Assembly: GCA_022708025.1 (NCBI GenBank)
Contig: JAKIZM010000015.1
Span: 1 to 55,882 of the forward strand
Origin: Bacteroidota bacterium
Lineage (GTDB): Bacteria; Bacteroidota; Ignavibacteria; Ignavibacteriales; Ignavibacteriaceae
Direction of reading: 5' to 3'
DNA length: 55,882 nucleotides
The position numbers and the translations under genes were made by a program. This document shows, in pieces, positions 17,627 to 25,992 of this stretch; position 1 is the stretch's first letter, and each line of letters begins with the position of its first letter. Below the pieces are notes generated by a model. That model was not told where the DNA came from and ran no database searches. It saw nothing but the letters and a program-made list of their open reading frames with translations.

Positions 17627-20440
17627 ATGAAAAAAGCTTTTTTACTTTTTCTGGCTGCTGTATTATTATCTGCCAATAGTTTTTCGCAGATAAAAATTCC
17701 TGAAATAAGTATAGAAAAAAGAAACAGTAATGATAGAGAGAAAATCATTAATGCGGAGATTAAATATGCTGATCAGTACAGCAAAAAAATGAGTCCGTTA
17801 CTTAATTTATTCCTGGATAGTATTTCGACAAATAAAGGTGTATATGTTCAGGTTCCGAAATCCAAAAGTGGCTTAAAAGATTTGGTGTTCTTTCAGGAAA
17901 ATGAAATGAAAGAAATTCTTTTACCAGTCTTTATAAAAACATTATCAGTTCCGGTTTCGGAAAGTGTAATTTCTGCTATTGGCGGAAAAACTCAATCGGT
18001 TGCCGGTGATATTATTGTTGCAGATATTCCAATATCATCAGTAAGAGAATTATCTCTTTCGTCTGAGATCGTTTATATCGAGCATAGCAATATTTCCAGT
18101 GTAAAAATTGATGTGAGCAGAGTTGAAACAAAGGTTAATCAGCTTCATAACGGAACAGGAATATCAAGACCTTACAAAGGAAATGGCGTTGTTGTTGGAG
18201 TATTAGATTCAGGAATTGATTGGAAACATCAGGATTTTAAAAATTCTTCTGGAAGCAGAATACAATATCTATGGGATATGTCAGGAACTGGTAATGCGCC
18301 TGCCGGATATGGTTATGGAACAGAATATACAAAAGCACAAATTGATGCAAGTCAATGTTCAGAGATTGACGGAGATGATGGTTATGGACACGGGACTCAC
18401 GTAGCTGGTACGGCAGCAGGGAATGGTGGTGCATTATCCAACTATATTGGTATGGCTCCTGAATCAGATATAATATTTGTTAAAGGCTTTAGAAACGGAC
18501 CTGGTTTTGCTGATGTTGATGTTGTAAATGGTTGTAATTATATTTTTCAAAAAGCACAACAGCTAAACAAACCTGCTGTAATTAATTTGAGTTTGGGCGG
18601 GCATTTTAGTCCTCACGATGGTACCAGTTTATACGAGCAAGCTCTAAGTAATTTAACTGGTAATGGTAAAGTTATTGTAGCTGCAGCCGGTAACGAAGGC
18701 GGAGAGACTATTCATTTAAATTATACAACTTCTGGTGCCTCATATAATGATTCTTATGAAACATTTTTTGAGCTAATTAATAATACTCCAATGATTGTTG
18801 CGGATATGTGGTATAGTTCTGGAAATATTTCTGTAGGATTAGTTGCATACGATAACAGTTTAAACAGAATTGCTTATACTAATCCAATAGCTCCCGGTCA
18901 AAAGATAGAAGATTTAGCATTTACTGTAAATGGCACTACTTATGGATATGTAACAATAGATGCTACAGGAACTAATAATCCAAATAATGGCGCAAATGAG
19001 GTTGTGATTGCAATTGATAGTCATAATGGGCAGGTTAATATCAGTAATGTTTATTGGACAGTTTATACTTTTGGCTCAGGAACCTTTGATGCTTGGGTTG
19101 CTAGTGGTGGTCAATTTTCTACTTCTACACCCGCAGGTTTTATTAAACCGGGCGATAATCTGAAAACAGTTGGTACGCCGGCAACTGCAAACAAAGTAAT
19201 TTGTGTTGGGTCTTATGTAACTAAAACTCAATGGGTAGATATAAATGGTGTAACACAAAATCAGCCCGGTAATCCTGTTCTTGGACAGATCTCAAATTTC
19301 AGCAGTATTGGTCCTTCAAGAGATGGAAGAACAAAACCTGATATATGTGCTCCGGGTGAAGTAATTGTTGCTGCTTATTCTTCTTTCCTTACTCAAACTC
19401 CTGCTTCTAGTATTCTTCAGGGAGGAAAGCATCAAAAAATGCAAGGCACTAGTATGGCAGCACCGCATGTAACAGGTGTAGTAGCTTTACTTTTAGAAAA
19501 GAATTCATCTTTGGATTACGATCAGACAGTTTCAATTCTAAAAAACACAACCAAGAAAGATGGATTTACCGGCAGTACTCCAAATAATGTTTACGGATCC
19601 GGAAAACTTGATGCATACAATGCTTTCTTAAATGTATCCGGAGGCGGCGGAACACAAACGGTAATTATTCAGGAAGGTTTTGATGGCAGTTTTCTGCCTG
19701 CAGGTTGGACAAAACAAACTCTTAATACAAATAATACCTGGATACAGTCAAATCCTCAAAGTAATAACTTCAATCAAATTGATCCGAATAGTCTATTTTC
19801 TGCTTTAGTAGCTTATGATGTTAACCAAAATCAGAATGAGTGGTTAATAACTCCTCCGTTTAATTTAGGAAATGGTAACGCATCAATTGAGTTTTATGCG
19901 GGCTACAGCACCAATTGGCTATCAGGTGCAACTTTAAAACTTCATATCTCAACTGATGGAGGTAATAATTGGACTCAATTATGGACTGCTGAAAATGATG
20001 GTCAATCCTGGAAGTGGAGAAACAGAGTAATTGATTTAACATCGTATTCTAATAAACAAAACCTTAAACTTGCCTGGCAATATGTTGGTGTTGATGGAGA
20101 TTTAGCCGGACTTGACGGAGTTAAACTATTGGGATATACAACAACAGGCGTTGAAGATAACAATAATACTGTTGTAACCGATTATGCATTAAGTCAGAAT
20201 TATCCTAACCCTTTTAATCCAGCAACAATAATTAGCTGGCAAGCTCCGGTCAGTGGTCGTCAAACACTAAAGGTTTATGATCTGCTTGGTAGGGAAGTTG
20301 CCACCCTTGTTGATGAATATAAGAATGCGGGAGTTTACAAAATTGAGTTTAATGCCGAAAATCTTGCATCAGGAGTATATATCTATCAGCTTAAGTCAGG
20401 AGAATTTTTAAGTGCTAAGAAAATGATTCTGATGAAATAG
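17627..20440 (+). CDS. Secreted subtilase (S8 peptidase) with T9SS sorting domain
   Basis: 937 aa. Order: signal peptide (1-21), propeptide-like region (about 25-165), S8 catalytic domain with Asp194 (VLDSGID), His258 (GHGTHVAGT) and Ser609 (GTSMAAPHV), then a jelly-roll choice-of-anchor domain (about 680-825, EGFDGSFLPAGW...WLITPPF) and a type A sorting domain (about 850-937). The long insert between His and Ser (about 320-520) is a PA/beta insertion typical of large extracellular subtilases. It would be exported by Sec and then T9SS and act on the cell surface or outside. The TAG stop directly abuts the left end of the DUF1670 element. Confidence 0.93.
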   Translation: MKKAFLLFLAAVLLSANSFSQIKIPEISIEKRNSNDREKIINAEIKYADQYSKKMSPLLNLFLDSISTNKGVYVQVPKSKSGLKDLVFFQENEMKEILLPVFIKTLSVPVSESVISAIGGKTQSVAGDIIVADIPISSVRELSLSSEIVYIEHSNISSVKIDVSRVETKVNQLHNGTGISRPYKGNGVVVGVLDSGIDWKHQDFKNSSGSRIQYLWDMSGTGNAPAGYGYGTEYTKAQIDASQCSEIDGDDGYGHGTHVAGTAAGNGGALSNYIGMAPESDIIFVKGFRNGPGFADVDVVNGCNYIFQKAQQLNKPAVINLSLGGHFSPHDGTSLYEQALSNLTGNGKVIVAAAGNEGGETIHLNYTTSGASYNDSYETFFELINNTPMIVADMWYSSGNISVGLVAYDNSLNRIAYTNPIAPGQKIEDLAFTVNGTTYGYVTIDATGTNNPNNGANEVVIAIDSHNGQVNISNVYWTVYTFGSGTFDAWVASGGQFSTSTPAGFIKPGDNLKTVGTPATANKVICVGSYVTKTQWVDINGVTQNQPGNPVLGQISNFSSIGPSRDGRTKPDICAPGEVIVAAYSSFLTQTPASSILQGGKHQKMQGTSMAAPHVTGVVALLLEKNSSLDYDQTVSILKNTTKKDGFTGSTPNNVYGSGKLDAYNAFLNVSGGGGTQTVIIQEGFDGSFLPAGWTKQTLNTNNTWIQSNPQSNNFNQIDPNSLFSALVAYDVNQNQNEWLITPPFNLGNGNASIEFYAGYSTNWLSGATLKLHISTDGGNNWTQLWTAENDGQSWKWRNRVIDLTSYSNKQNLKLAWQYVGVDGDLAGLDGVKLLGYTTTGVEDNNNTVVTDYALSQNYPNPFNPATIISWQAPVSGRQTLKVYDLLGREVATLVDEYKNAGVYKIEFNAENLASGVYIYQLKSGEFLSAKKMILMK

Positions 20441-20460
20441 CGACAAATGTCGCCTCGTAA
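20441..20460 (+). repeat. Left terminal inverted repeat of the DUF1670 element
   Basis: It starts at the base after the subtilase TAG. The outer 12 bases are themselves a near palindrome (CGACA-AA-TGTCG), and the same 13-mer GCGACAAATGTCG recurs at 22151-22163. The inner part is CCTCGTAA. Confidence 0.7.
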
Positions 20461-20493
20461 GCAGTTAAATTTGTAAAAACAAACGAGGTGACA
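20448..20493 (+). promoter_or_regulatory. Hairpin sequestering the ribosome-binding site of the first DUF1670 gene
   Basis: TGTCGCCTCGT (20448-20458) pairs with ACGAGGTGACA (20483-20493) over 11 positions with a single G-U wobble; the 24-nt loop is A/T-rich. The right arm contains the Shine-Dalgarno GAGGTG, and the start codon follows at 20495. The left arm reuses the TGTCG that also pairs with CGACA inside the terminal repeat, so two mutually exclusive RNA structures are possible. Regulatory role is inferred. Confidence 0.6.
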
Positions 20494-20494
20494 G

Positions 20495-21340
20495 ATGAAA
20501 TTACGAAGAGGCTTCTTAGATAGAAGCCAGCTAAAAAGTTCAGAGGGAGAGTTGATATGGGAATTAGAGAACTCATATTCACTCTCTCCAAAATTAAGTT
20601 CATCAATAATGATGACAGCCAAAGAATGTTTGCTGCGAGAATATCAGTTAAAGGAAGGTCAAATAGAAGTAACAGTAATTGAGATAGAAGAGCGAAGCGG
20701 AAAAATAATCGAGAAGATGGGAAAGAAAAAAGTAAGACTAACGATAGATAATGGCATAGAAGACATAGAGATATTAAAAGCATATGGTCGAATAAACTTA
20801 AGACAAATAAAGATCGAAAGAATAACAGACGAGGCAATAGAACAGGGAGGAGTGTTAAGTCAGGAAGACCTGTCAAAATATTTAGGATGTACAGTAAGGA
20901 CAATCCAGCGAGATATAAAAGCGATAAAGAAAAAAGGGATAGAGATATTAACCCGTGGTTATTTACACAACATCGGCAGAGGTCAGAGTCATAAGGTAAA
21001 AATAATCGGGATGTATCTAGATGGAAAGACATACAGTGAAATAAAGCTAACAGCCAGGCATAGCAGTGGAGCAATAAAGCGATACATAGAAAGTTTCACG
21101 AAAGTATTGATGGCACAAAGCAAGGGGATATATGAAAGAAAGGCAATCAGTTCAGTAACGGGGATAAGCGAAGGATTGGTAAAACAGTATTTGTGTTTGA
21201 TACGAGAGAGTAAAAAAGACAAGACGAGGAAAGAAAATCTAAAAGATTTAATAAACAGAAACAGTTATCGGGTGGGTATAAAAAAAACAGCGAAGCACTA
21301 TTCAGAGGCTCTGGGAGCTATGATAGGAGGCTTGTTATGA
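20495..21340 (+). CDS. DUF1670 domain protein, first of pair
   Basis: 281 aa, basic, no signal peptide. A variable N-terminal region (1-125) is followed by the conserved block: QGGVLSQEDLSKYLGCTVRTIQRDI (a helix-turn-helix), ILTRGYLHNIGRGQSHK, MYLDGKTYSEIKLTARHSSGAIKRYI (second HTH-like) and ISSVTGISEGLVKQYLCLI (third). This order matches DUF1670 proteins as I remember them from archaea and deep-branching bacteria; their function is unknown. Three HTH-like units suggest DNA binding. No catalytic acidic triad is evident. It overlaps the next gene by four bases (ATGA). Confidence 0.75.
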   Translation: MKLRRGFLDRSQLKSSEGELIWELENSYSLSPKLSSSIMMTAKECLLREYQLKEGQIEVTVIEIEERSGKIIEKMGKKKVRLTIDNGIEDIEILKAYGRINLRQIKIERITDEAIEQGGVLSQEDLSKYLGCTVRTIQRDIKAIKKKGIEILTRGYLHNIGRGQSHKVKIIGMYLDGKTYSEIKLTARHSSGAIKRYIESFTKVLMAQSKGIYERKAISSVTGISEGLVKQYLCLIRESKKDKTRKENLKDLINRNSYRVGIKKTAKHYSEALGAMIGGLL

Positions 21341-22140
21341 GTTTGAATCCAACCAGAGACAGATATGAAAGCATAAACAAGCGGAACTTTAGAAGTGCGA
21401 TAATAAATCTTTTAGAGAATGAATATAAGATACTGGGTTCAAGAAAAATCATAGAAATGCTGTCAGATGATATAGAGGATTTGCACAGAGAATATTATCC
21501 AAAACAAGAACAAGTAGGTTATGGAGAGATAGTATTTATCACAACAAAAGATGATGGTCAAAGACAGAGTTATGGAAAGAAAGCAGAAGATTATGGAACA
21601 ACGACAGTGGTTCTTCCACTGATAACCAAAGAAGATGTAGAGCGAAGGGTCTATTATAAAAAGGGTGATCGAAACAGCAATTACAAGCACAGAGAATCCA
21701 GGGACATAGAAACGATGGTAAGGTTGCTCAAGAGTGCAAAACAACAGGGTGGTCTGTTAAGTGGAGCAGAATTAAGTGTGTTGATGAACAGAAGTCTAAG
21801 TACGTTGACAAAATACTTGAGAGCCTATACAGAAAAGACAGGTGAGATACTTCCGTTAAAAGGATATGTGCTTGATCAGGGAAGTTTGCCAACACATAAA
21901 GGAATAATAATAAGTTTATATGAACAAGGAAAATCTCCAGCAGATATAGTATTGCATACAGCTCACAGTCAGGATGCAGTGGACAGATACATAAAACAAT
22001 ATGATCAGATAAAAAAGCTTATAAAAAAAGAAATGGATGAAGTAGCAATAAAAGAAATCACAGGAAGATCGATGAAAGTTGTGAGAGAATACATTAAATT
22101 ATACTATGATCTAAATCCAGTAATAAAATTAAATAAGTAA
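21337..22140 (+). CDS. DUF1670 domain protein, second of pair
   Basis: 267 aa. It has a perfect AGGAGG site and overlaps the first gene's stop. The N-terminal 135 residues differ from its partner and contain an Arg/Lys-rich stretch (RRVYYKKGDRNSNYKHRES). The C-terminal half aligns with it: QQGGLLSGAELSVLMNRSLS, ILPLKGYVLDQGSLPTHKG, EQGKSPADIVLHTAHSQDAV and IKEITGRSMKVVREYIKLYY. Two paralogues in fixed tandem suggest a heteromeric complex (inference). It ends only four bases from the right terminal repeat. Confidence 0.75.
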   Translation: MSLNPTRDRYESINKRNFRSAIINLLENEYKILGSRKIIEMLSDDIEDLHREYYPKQEQVGYGEIVFITTKDDGQRQSYGKKAEDYGTTTVVLPLITKEDVERRVYYKKGDRNSNYKHRESRDIETMVRLLKSAKQQGGLLSGAELSVLMNRSLSTLTKYLRAYTEKTGEILPLKGYVLDQGSLPTHKGIIISLYEQGKSPADIVLHTAHSQDAVDRYIKQYDQIKKLIKKEMDEVAIKEITGRSMKVVREYIKLYYDLNPVIKLNK

Positions 22141-22143
22141 AAA

Positions 22144-22163
22144 TTACCAGGCGACAAATGTCG
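22144..22163 (-). repeat. Right terminal inverted repeat of the DUF1670 element
   Basis: On the minus strand it reads CGACATTTGTCGCCTGGTAA, matching the left end at 17 of 20 positions. The inner motif CGCCT-x-GTAA is conserved in both ends, which a mere palindrome would not require. Confidence 0.7.
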
Positions 22164-22175
22164 TTATAGTAAATA

Positions 22176-22265
22176 GTATCAAATGATACCCAAGGAAGGA
22201 TGAAACAAATTTACATTGACCGTATTCAGCAGCTAAAATTTGTTTAATATCATCTATCCTTGGGT
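22176..22265. repeat. Short hairpin plus long imperfect inverted repeat between convergent genes
   Basis: GTATC-AAAT-GATAC (22176-22189) is a perfect 5-bp hairpin. It overlaps a larger imperfect inverted repeat: 22187-22212 (TACCCAAGGA...GATGA...AACAAATTT) against 22236-22265 (AAATTTGTTT...ATCC...TTGGGTA). The position between the plus-strand element and the minus-strand T9SS gene fits a bidirectional terminator, though no classic U-run is present. It could also be a remnant of another mobile element. Confidence 0.5.
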
Positions 22266-22303
22266 AATCTTTATCTAAGTGAAATTCTGGGATACACTTA
22301 AAG

Positions 22304-24439
22304 CTATTTCATCAAGATCATTTTGTTGTTCAAAGTTTTATTACCTGTTTGCAGGGAATAAAAATATATTCCGCTGGATAAACTGCTTGCGTTAAATTTA
22401 ACTGTATGATAACCCGGCTTTTGATATTCGTTTACCAGCGTAGTTATTTCATTACCCAACACATCATACACTTTTAGTGTTACGAATCCTCCTGCTTTGC
22501 TATCTCCATTTACTAAAGAAGGAATTTCATACGAAATTGTTGTTGAAGGGTTAAATGGGTTTGGATAGTTTTGATATAGTTTAAATGATGTAGGTACAGA
22601 TTGAAAATCTTCTGAAACATTCACAGGGGAATTAAAGAATGAAATAACTTTTTCCATAAAAATATTCCTTTTCTCTTCAGGATAAATAGTTTCAAAGGGA
22701 ATGCCCACACAAATTGATTTCCCGATTGCACTACCGCCTGGATAAATACCTTGAAAGCAAACTGCTGCAAATTGATTTGTAAGGTTGGAATATTTAAGGC
22801 ATTCTATTCCGCCATTTACTCCTGCAATTACATCCGGATATCTAACATTAAAAGTGCCGTGTGTGCCATTATCAAATGAAATTGTACCGATGCCATCAAA
22901 AATACCATTTGGAACAGGTTCAGCCTGATAAAATACTCCCGACTGTCCATTTGGTGCATCATTGATATATTTACTTTTTAGATAATTGTTAATAAAATAT
23001 TTATCACTCGATGACCCTTTATTATCAAGGTCCCAGGCAATCTCAGCACCAGAAACAAAGAGTCTGCCTCCGTTTTTAAGATAACTTTTTACTAATTCCT
23101 GTTCAGCATCACTAAATGTTTCATCAGCAGTGCTTTCTTCGCCAAGAATAAAATCCACAATAAAATAATTATTTAATGATACTATTCCTTCAATTACAGC
23201 ATCGTTAGTAGAAGAAGAAAAATCATAACCGTTATTTTTGAAAGCGCTGCCATGTTGCCGTACAAAATTATAAGTGTTACCTGCAGAGCTTCGATCAAAA
23301 CCATTTACAATTAGAACTCCCGGAGCAGATCCTGAGACTGATGCTGCCAAAACTTCAGAAAAATCCGAATAACCCAATCCACTTAATGCTCTGAGTTTAA
23401 AATAGTAAATTGAATCATCTGCTAAATTATTTACAATTATATTATCTGTAAATTCTGATGTGGAATCTGTAAAAGTAATTCCATTCTTACCATAAAATGC
23501 TTTAAATGTTGTACCGGAAAGCGGCTGAACAATAATCTTTAAGGATGATGATGAATTCCATAATACTCCCAAAGACTTTGGAGACGGAGTAAAAGTGCCT
23601 GCAAGAGTGTAATAAGGTTTTAAGATTGTACCTTCATCACTAACCAGTACACATAAAGCTGGATCAGCTAAAAGCTGAGCGAAAGTCATTGGCGAATCAT
23701 TAACAAGAACTGAATCCAAAACCAAACGGATTCCGTGACTGTAATCAGCGTAAGTTTCATCATGACCGTTATAAACCGGCTGTATTGGAGTTCCATTTAA
23801 CTGGTGCCAGCCATAAATAACAACAGGTTTCGGTACATTGGGCTGCAAATTCTGATATATTCTATTTGAAATGATCACATCCTTTTTAGTACCGCCAACC
23901 AAAGAACCAAATGGATATTGTGGCAGTAGAGGAAGTCTGATAGACATAACAGAATCGTTATGCTGTGCAAATACAGGAACTGTTGTCATTGCTCCTGATG
24001 GCGGAATTGGCTGAGGTCTCAATTTACAGATAGCAGTAGTATAGATTTGATCAACCATCTTTTTGGTAGGCATTGTGCAGTTTAATGCATTACAAATTCT
24101 TTGCGCAACTATAGGAGACATCGGGGTCAGAAAATAATCGGAATCAGAGCCTATCGCAAGATACTCCGGTATTACAAAATATTTAACAGTATAATTACTT
24201 CCACCAATATTTGCATTTGCTGTTATAGTGTTTAATTGTCTCATAAATTCCGGAATGTTACCTGATATAACCTGAGAATAAATTTGTTCTTCTCTTTGAT
24301 CTCGGGGCATACTCCAGATGAGATTAACAAATGCAGAACCTGAAAGGGCATTTGATGATCTGGGTGGAACAGGTAAGGTTTGCGTAAATGCTGTAACCCA
24401 AAAAGTGGTGCTTAAAATTGCACAGATAATCGTTTTCAT
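22304..24439 (-). CDS. Secreted multidomain protein with FnIII, GATase-like domain and T9SS sorting domain
   Basis: About 711 aa. The ATG at 24439 is preferred over a GTG two codons earlier. A signal peptide (about 1-20) precedes an unrecognised N-terminal domain (about 25-285) with a well-formed VVIYGWHQLNGTPIQPVYNGHD block and conserved His/Asp residues. A fibronectin type III-like module follows (about 290-370), then a flavodoxin/GATase-like domain (about 375-610; VLIVNGFDRSSAGNTYNF, GGRLFVSGAEIAWDL) of the sort annotated in xanthan lyase/golvesin-type proteins. The end is a type A sorting domain with NYPNPFNPST. Enzymatic activity is unproven. Confidence 0.75.
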   Translation of the reverse strand: MKTIICAILSTTFWVTAFTQTLPVPPRSSNALSGSAFVNLIWSMPRDQREEQIYSQVISGNIPEFMRQLNTITANANIGGSNYTVKYFVIPEYLAIGSDSDYFLTPMSPIVAQRICNALNCTMPTKKMVDQIYTTAICKLRPQPIPPSGAMTTVPVFAQHNDSVMSIRLPLLPQYPFGSLVGGTKKDVIISNRIYQNLQPNVPKPVVIYGWHQLNGTPIQPVYNGHDETYADYSHGIRLVLDSVLVNDSPMTFAQLLADPALCVLVSDEGTILKPYYTLAGTFTPSPKSLGVLWNSSSSLKIIVQPLSGTTFKAFYGKNGITFTDSTSEFTDNIIVNNLADDSIYYFKLRALSGLGYSDFSEVLAASVSGSAPGVLIVNGFDRSSAGNTYNFVRQHGSAFKNNGYDFSSSTNDAVIEGIVSLNNYFIVDFILGEESTADETFSDAEQELVKSYLKNGGRLFVSGAEIAWDLDNKGSSSDKYFINNYLKSKYINDAPNGQSGVFYQAEPVPNGIFDGIGTISFDNGTHGTFNVRYPDVIAGVNGGIECLKYSNLTNQFAAVCFQGIYPGGSAIGKSICVGIPFETIYPEEKRNIFMEKVISFFNSPVNVSEDFQSVPTSFKLYQNYPNPFNPSTTISYEIPSLVNGDSKAGGFVTLKVYDVLGNEITTLVNEYQKPGYHTVKFNASSLSSGIYFYSLQTGNKTLNNKMILMK

Positions 24440-24445
24440 TTGCAC

Positions 24446-24798
24446 TCTCTAAATTTGTTTAGTAATACTATTTTCCTCTTCTCAGCAAGAGGATCTTGTT
24501 GAAAATAAATTAACCCTGTTTGTTAATGTATAAAATAAGATATACTAATTCCACTAATGTATAAAAAACCTCTGAAAACAGGCTTCTGAAATGTTACTGT
24601 GTTGTTTTCATATTATAGGTTTTGCATTAATCTGATCTGTTAGCCTGATGCAACTATCTTTCCTTGAAAATTTCTAGTTTCTTTTGTTTTGCTTTTAAGT
24701 TTCTTTTTTGCTTTTAAAAGATATCGGAATATTATTAAGTGAAACTAATTCAAATAAACTTTGTAACTTTAGATAGCAACTAAAAGATATTATAGATT
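24446..24798. other. Divergent intergenic region
   Basis: About 350 bases between the minus-strand T9SS gene and the plus-strand serine dehydratase. AT-rich, with no ORF or strong hairpin. A TAACTTTA at 24764-24771 resembles the Bacteroidota -7 element TAnnTTTG and could belong to the sdaA promoter; this is weak. Confidence 0.35.
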
Positions 24799-25992
24799 AT
24801 GGAATCAATTAAAGAGATATTCAGAATCGGTAACGGACCTTCAAGCAGCCATACAATGGGACCACGAAAAGCTGCCGAAATATTTAAATCAAAATTTAAT
24901 GATGCTGTCTCTTATTCAGCTACTTTATATGGCAGCCTTGCAGCCACTGGTAAAGGACATCTAACTGATGTTGCACTAGTAAAAGCATTCGAGCCCAAGG
25001 AAGTCAAAATTATATGGGAACCGGAAACCTTTTTACCTAAACATCCGAATGGATTAAAGCTTGAAGCTTTTGACTCTGATAAAAAAGTAATTGGAAACTG
25101 GACAGTCTATAGCGTCGGTGGTGGAAAGATAACAGATTTTGAATCAGATGAGTCTGAAAATAAGCTTTATGATCTTACAATGATGTCAGATATACTTGCG
25201 TGGACAAAGAAAACCGGAAAATCATTCTGGGAATATGTTGTTTCAGTAGAAGGAACCGAAATATATGATTATCTGCAGGAAGTCTGGTCAGTTATGACTA
25301 ATTCAATTAAACGCGGAATAGAGAATGAAGGTATATTACCCGGCGGTTTAGGCTTAGCAAGAAAAGCATCTTCATATTTTGTTAAAGCAAAGAATTACAG
25401 CGGTTCACTAAAAGGCAAAACACTGATATTTTCTTATGCTCTTGCAGTTGCTGAAGAGAATGCCAGCGGCGGATTAATTAGCACTGCACCAACTTGCGGA
25501 TCGTGTGGAGTGGTTCCGGCAGTATTAAAATATCTTCAGGAAAGTTTTTCATTTTCAGACGATAAAATTTTAAGAGCACTTGCTACTGCTGGTTTGTTCG
25601 GAAACATCGTTAAAAAAAACGCTTCTATTTCAGGTGCAAAAGTTGGATGTCAGGGTGAAATCGGAACGGCTTGTTCGATGGCATCTGCAGCAGCGACTCA
25701 ATTGCTTGGAGGAACTCCAAATCAAATTGAATATGCTGCTGAAATGGGGATTGAGCATCACCTGGGTTTAACCTGCGATCCAATTAACGGTTTAGTTCAG
25801 GTACCTTGCATCGAAAGAAATGCATTTGCTGCTGAACGTGCATTAAATACTTCTACATTTGCGCTTTTGTCTGATGGAAGACATCTTGTATCGTTTGATA
25901 AAATTGTAAAAACGATGAATCAGACAGGGCACGATCTGCCAAGTATCTATAAAGAAACTTCTGAAGGCGGAATGGCTTTATTAGATATTTAG
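24799..25992 (+). CDS. sdaA: L-serine dehydratase, iron-sulfur dependent, single chain
   Basis: 397 aa. It deaminates L-serine to pyruvate and ammonia with a [4Fe-4S] cluster. The N-terminal beta domain begins IGNGPSSSHTMGPRKAAEIF. The catalytic alpha domain includes LAVAEENASGGLISTAPTCG with CGSCG, then VGCQGEIGTACSMA and TCDPINGLVQVPCIERN, which supply the cluster cysteines. It is shorter than the enterobacterial enzyme (about 455) but as expected for Bacteroidota. Monocistronic. Confidence 0.95.
   Translation: MESIKEIFRIGNGPSSSHTMGPRKAAEIFKSKFNDAVSYSATLYGSLAATGKGHLTDVALVKAFEPKEVKIIWEPETFLPKHPNGLKLEAFDSDKKVIGNWTVYSVGGGKITDFESDESENKLYDLTMMSDILAWTKKTGKSFWEYVVSVEGTEIYDYLQEVWSVMTNSIKRGIENEGILPGGLGLARKASSYFVKAKNYSGSLKGKTLIFSYALAVAEENASGGLISTAPTCGSCGVVPAVLKYLQESFSFSDDKILRALATAGLFGNIVKKNASISGAKVGCQGEIGTACSMASAAATQLLGGTPNQIEYAAEMGIEHHLGLTCDPINGLVQVPCIERNAFAAERALNTSTFALLSDGRHLVSFDKIVKTMNQTGHDLPSIYKETSEGGMALLDI

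Larger units (their letters stand above)
20441..22163 (+). mobile_element. Putative 1.7-kb element with terminal inverted repeats and two DUF1670 genes
   Basis: The ends are inverted repeats: CGACAAATGTCGCCTCGTAA (20441-20460) and, on the complementary strand, CGACATTTGTCGCCTGGTAA (22163-22144), identical at 17 of 20 positions. Nearly all internal space is filled by two overlapping genes of the DUF1670 family. No DDE/DEDD, HUH, serine or tyrosine recombinase motif was found. Adjacent flanks read ATAG on the left and TTATAG on the right, so at most a short imperfect target duplication exists. The interior looks purine-rich with frequent ATA for Ile, unlike the neighbours (impression, not counted). 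The alternative is an operon flanked by two operator sites. Confidence 0.6.

Noticed and set aside
20415..21074. 219-codon minus-strand frame across the DUF1670 element, Leu-rich
   Set aside because: Low-complexity Leu/Ser translation of purine-rich coding DNA on the other strand; no ribosome-binding site, overlaps two well-supported genes.
20441..22163. CRISPR-like reading of the recurring CGACAAATGTCG
   Set aside because: Only two copies 1.7 kb apart, with inverted inner extensions; not a repeat-spacer array.
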